Shown: positions 56,857-59,520 of the stretch, in pieces | Layout of the letters: every line of letters begins with the position of its first letter | Numbering within the stretch: the stretch's first letter is position 1 | NCBI RefSeq assembly: GCF_910593845.1 | Contig: NZ_CAJVAS010000039.1 | Span: 1-59,520, forward strand | DNA length: 59,520 nt | Direction: 5' to 3' | Source: Paenibacillus solanacearum | GTDB taxonomy: Bacteria > Bacillota > Bacilli > Paenibacillales > NBRC-103111 | Made by a program: the position numbers and the translations under genes | Notes under the pieces: model-generated | Seen by the model: only the letters and a program-made list of their open reading frames with translations | Told to the model about the DNA's origin: nothing | The model's database searches: none

Positions 56857-57813
56857 TTGACGGCCCCAGAAATCATGATCCGTGCGGAAGGATTAGTCAA
56901 GAAATACGGCGATTTTACGGCGGTCAAAGGCGTTCATTTCGAGGTGTACACCGGAGAGGTGTTCGGCCTGCTCGGACCGAACGGCGCCGGGAAAACGACG
57001 ACGATGGAAATGATCGAGGGCTTGCGCCGGCCAGACGGCGGGCAGGCGATCGTTGCGGGATACGATACCCGCACCGAACTGAAAAAAGTAAAGCAGGTCA
57101 TCGGCGTCCAGCTTCAGTCGACGTCGCTGTTCGATTTGCTGAAGGTGCACGAGATTGTTCGCATGTACGCAAGCTTCTACTCGGTATCGGTACCGATCGA
57201 GCCTTTGCTGGAAGATATGATTTTGCAGGAAAAACGAAACGACCGCGTTAAGCATTTATCCGGCGGGCAAAAACAGCGGCTGGCCATCGCGCTTGCCCTG
57301 GTGAACGACCCGCAGGTTGTTTTTCTGGACGAACCGACGACAGGTCTCGATCCCCAGGCGCGCCGAACGCTGTGGGATATTGTGCTGCGGTTGAAGGAGA
57401 GGGGCAAGACGGTCGTGCTCAGCACGCATTATATGGAAGAAGCGCATGTGCTGTGCGACCGGATTTGCCTGATGGACAGCGGGCAGGTGATTGCGCTCGA
57501 CACCCCGCGCAACTTGGTTCGCAGCCTGCAGTCGGACAGCGCGATCGAATTCCGGCTGGAAGGGAGCGAAGAGCTGACGGAAGAGCAGGAGCAGCAGGTA
57601 AGAAGCGCGCTGGCGGAGTGCAAAGAAGTGAAGCAGGTAGACCGCCGCAAAGAGGTGTATGTGCTGTATACGGACCAACTGCAAGCATCGCTGGTTGACC
57701 TTATCTCGCTTGCGGAGGGGAAACGGTGGAAGGTGCATGAGCTGCAGACGCGGACGGCGACGCTGGAGGACGTCTTCATTCACATGACGGGAAGGAGCTT
57801 AAGGGAGGAATGA
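56857..57813 (+). CDS. ABC transporter ATP-binding protein
   Basis: The 318-residue protein has Walker A GPNGAGKT at 40-47, the Q loop VQLQSTSLFD, signature LSGGQKQR, Walker B VVFLDEPTTGLD and the H-loop STHYMEEAH. The 80-residue C-terminal extension (FRLEGSEELTEEQEQQV) is typical of ABC-2 (DrrA/NatA-like) exporters. The start is TTG 56857, eight bases after AAAGGAG. It overlaps the permease by four bases. Substrate unknown. Confidence 0.92.
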   Translation: MTAPEIMIRAEGLVKKYGDFTAVKGVHFEVYTGEVFGLLGPNGAGKTTTMEMIEGLRRPDGGQAIVAGYDTRTELKKVKQVIGVQLQSTSLFDLLKVHEIVRMYASFYSVSVPIEPLLEDMILQEKRNDRVKHLSGGQKQRLAIALALVNDPQVVFLDEPTTGLDPQARRTLWDIVLRLKERGKTVVLSTHYMEEAHVLCDRICLMDSGQVIALDTPRNLVRSLQSDSAIEFRLEGSEELTEEQEQQVRSALAECKEVKQVDRRKEVYVLYTDQLQASLVDLISLAEGKRWKVHELQTRTATLEDVFIHMTGRSLREE

Positions 57814-58904
57814 ATGCGTATATTCAGCTGACGATCGGCCAGCTCCGGTTGTTCGCACGCAACCGGCAAGTATTGATGTGGACGCTCTTTTTCCCCATCT
57901 TCTTCATGGTCATGCTCGGGTCGTTCCTCGGCAAAGGCAACCCGGTGTCCGTATCCGGCCATTTGATCGATTTGGACCACAGCACCGCTTCGGCTGCGCT
58001 CGTGCAAGCTTTGAAGAGCAATGTTGTGCTCGATCTGCAGGATGCTCCGGAAATTGCACCGGCGCTGGAAGATTTGAAGCAGGGCGACACCCAGCTTGTC
58101 ATTGTGATCCCGAAAGGGTACGGGCAAAAGGTGGAGAAAGTTCATGGCGCGCCTGCGGCGATCAAAGTGTATTACGACGAGACGAACGCCGCCGCCTCGC
58201 AGGTCGGGCTTCAGCTGATCTCCCCGATCATCGACGGCATCGACAAGAGGCTGTCCGGGTATATGCCGAAAATTTCGCTGGACGCAGAAGCGGTCCAGGC
58301 TTTGAAGCTGTCGTACATCGACTTTCTGGTCCCCGGCATCGTGGCGATGATGATTATGTCCAATAACTTGAACGGTGTCGCAGGACAAATCGCCGCCTGG
58401 CGCGAGCGCGGTGTGCTGCGGCGATTGCAGAGCACGACGTTGAGCGCCTCAACGTTCATTGCGGCGCAAATTACGGCCAGGCTGCTGCTGAACGGCGCGC
58501 AGGCCGTTATCGTGCTGCTGATCGGGTCGGTGTTTTTCGGCACCCGGGTCAACGGCTCCTGGCTGCTGCTGCTCGGCTTCATCGTCCTCGGCACGCTGAC
58601 GTTCATGTCGATCGGCTTCATTATCGCCGGACTGGCCAAGACGCCGGAGAGCGCGGGGCCGATCGCCGGGTTCGTCTCGTTTCCGATGATGTTCCTTGGC
58701 GGCGTCTTCTTTCCGATTAAAAACATGCCCGAGTTTTTACAGCCGATCGTTAAGCTGCTCCCGATTTCCCATTTGACGACGGCGCTGCGGCAAGTGATGA
58801 ATGCCGGAGCAGGGCTGATGGAAGTCGGCTGGCAGGCGCTGCTGCTCGGCGGCTGGCTGGTCGTCGCTTTTGTCATCGCCTGTTTCACGTTCAAGTGGGA
58901 ATGA
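57810..58904 (+). CDS. ABC-2 type permease
   Basis: The 364-residue protein has one N-terminal helix (about 20-42), an extracytoplasmic loop of about 120 residues, and five helices from about 175 to 362, with FVSFPMMFLGGVFFPIKNMPEFLQPIVKLLPISHLTTALR as the ABC-2 signature region. It overlaps the ATPase gene by ATGA. Together they form an exporter, perhaps for a drug, lipid or antibiotic. Confidence 0.9.
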   Translation: MNAYIQLTIGQLRLFARNRQVLMWTLFFPIFFMVMLGSFLGKGNPVSVSGHLIDLDHSTASAALVQALKSNVVLDLQDAPEIAPALEDLKQGDTQLVIVIPKGYGQKVEKVHGAPAAIKVYYDETNAAASQVGLQLISPIIDGIDKRLSGYMPKISLDAEAVQALKLSYIDFLVPGIVAMMIMSNNLNGVAGQIAAWRERGVLRRLQSTTLSASTFIAAQITARLLLNGAQAVIVLLIGSVFFGTRVNGSWLLLLGFIVLGTLTFMSIGFIIAGLAKTPESAGPIAGFVSFPMMFLGGVFFPIKNMPEFLQPIVKLLPISHLTTALRQVMNAGAGLMEVGWQALLLGGWLVVAFVIACFTFKWE

Positions 58905-59132
58905 GGCGGCCGACGTCAACCTGCTCGTTACCGTAACGAGATAAGACGGATACAAATAGACGGCCGTCTTTTCACATATTTTTCATACATTTGGGAAATG
59001 CTAGATCCTAGAAGCTGCATATAGTGGGTGAGGGGAATTTAATACGGTATTGATATTCCCTTAATCTTGTCTTCATGTTGGGCGGGTAACATAGAAGCAA
59101 GAACTTATGAGCGAAAGGAAGATTAACGTAGC

Positions 59133-59360
59133 ATGATCCTATATCAGTTGGCCAAACGGCTCGAGCAGCGCAACCGGCTTCAGAACACGATCAATCGGTC
59201 GGAGGGAGACGTGTCGGCGTTATTGACGGAGAAGGAACAGATGGAATCGCAGCTGAAGACGCAAGCGATCACATGGCAGGAAGATGGACAGGACGAGTTC
59301 GTGCTCTCGGCATTGTCGCCGGATACCGAAGCGATGCAAAGCCAATCGTTTCTTATATGA
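59133..59360 (+). CDS. Small coiled-coil protein of unknown function
   Basis: The 75-residue protein is charged and helical in residues 1-45 (LAKRLEQRNRLQNTINRSEG, then LLTEKEQMESQLKTQ), likely a short coiled coil, with a Ser/Ala/Leu tail. The ATG follows AAAGGAAGATTAACG. Between the ABC permease and this gene lie 228 bases of non-coding DNA, AT-richer than average. I do not recognise the family. Confidence 0.6.
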   Translation: MILYQLAKRLEQRNRLQNTINRSEGDVSALLTEKEQMESQLKTQAITWQEDGQDEFVLSALSPDTEAMQSQSFLI

Positions 59361-59362
59361 AG

Positions 59363-59400
59363 GAAGAAATGGGCCGCGAGGTTCCATTTCTTTTTTTTGT
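59363..59400 (+). terminator. Terminator after the coiled-coil gene
   Basis: GAAGAAATGG at 59363-59372 pairs with CCATTTCTTT at 59384-59393, and a T run follows. A putative mobile intron begins right after it. Confidence 0.88.
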
Positions 59401-59409
59401 GTTCAGCGT

Positions 59410-59520
59410 GCCCAGCCAAGCACGCATCTTCTAGCCGGTGAAAGTCCGGTCACGGGAGGGGCCAAGCCCCCGTGTAGCTAGGATGCCTGCGTACGGAGAA
59501 ATCTGTGCGCAGAAGCGCAT
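59410..59520 (+). mobile_element. Possible 5' end of a group II intron (cut by window end)
   Basis: From about 59410 the sequence changes to a highly structured run: GTGCCCAGCCAAGCACGC, then CTAGCCGGTGAAAGTCCGGT, a GGGGCCAAGCCCC hairpin and TAGCTAGG. Such GTGAAAGTC-type elements and a GTG-type first base string are usual at the 5' end (domain I) of bacterial group II introns. The site directly after the T run of a terminator is the preferred target of class C introns. No reverse transcriptase is visible because the window ends. It could be a different structured RNA. Confidence 0.5.

Noticed and set aside
59430..59490. GGTGAAAGTCCGG string, considered as a cobalamin riboswitch
   Set aside because: Other conserved B12-box segments are missing, no transport or cobalamin gene follows in view, and the context after a terminator fits a group II intron better.
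1..59520. CRISPR array
   Set aside because: No regularly spaced repeat-spacer array was found. The 45-bp array before tex has similar rather than unique spacers and only three copies.

Overview
The window looks like chromosomal DNA of a spore-forming Gram-positive bacterium of the Paenibacillaceae (Paenibacillus or Cohnella type). The gene order LolA-like ydcC, alr, ndoAI, ndoA, tex, cmpA, sprT, tRNA-Asn, tRNA-Ser matches the B. subtilis ydcC to trnS region. The host DNA is clearly richer in GC than Bacillus. Spore genes (ydcC, cmpA), SLH-domain protein, Shine-Dalgarno sequences of the AGGAGG type and frequent TTG/GTG starts agree with this.

Region 1 (1-10,577) is a conspicuously AT-rich surface-glycan locus, all on the plus strand. 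It holds the end of a large membrane-anchored protein, an FAD-dependent UGM-like oxidoreductase, a DPM/ArnC-like GT2, two overlapping half-size EamA transporters, the full dTDP-L-rhamnose set (rmlA, rmlC, rmlB, rmlD), two GT2 transferases and a polyprenyl-phosphate sugar phosphotransferase. An intrinsic terminator closes it, and base composition changes abruptly there.

Region 2 (10,598-21,300) is the conserved core block: a LolA-like lipoprotein, alanine racemase, the EndoAI/EndoA toxin-antitoxin pair, Tex, a 45-codon cmpA on the minus strand, SprT, tRNA-Asn/Ser, a SulP transporter, and tRNA-Glu/Leu. Two related structured spacer elements lie beside these tRNAs, and a 45-bp tandem repeat precedes tex.

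Region 3 (21,500-29,930) is accessory: a sulfatase, two SAM methyltransferases (one fused to a MerR regulator), an AraC regulator, small membrane proteins, a second tRNA-Leu(GAG), a YjfB-like protein and an SLH-domain exported protein.

Region 4 (30,067-45,300) is mostly metabolic: endonuclease IV with a C-terminal extension, purU, tkt, ppnP, a dehydrogenase-PilZ fusion, pgi, a YigZ-family protein, regulators, a MerR/MFS efflux pair with a palindromic operator, and mqnB/mqnD of the futalosine menaquinone route.

Region 5 (45,397-59,520) holds an MFS exporter, a SEC-C protein, a P-loop kinase, a phosphatase, a Nudix hydrolase, an alpha/beta hydrolase, a PadR/HAAS pair with its probable operator, an HAD nucleotidase, DUF4256 and SF0329-like genes, an RlmCD-type rRNA methyltransferase, an ABC-2 exporter pair, and finally what looks like the 5' end of a group II intron placed directly behind a terminator.

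The least ordinary observations are the HIBADH-PilZ fusion with both c-di-GMP motifs intact, the MerR-methyltransferase fusion, the tandem repeat before tex, the tRNA-linked structured elements, and the split-transporter glycosylation module. No CRISPR array, prophage or transposase was seen. All functional statements come from reading the sequence; no database search was run.
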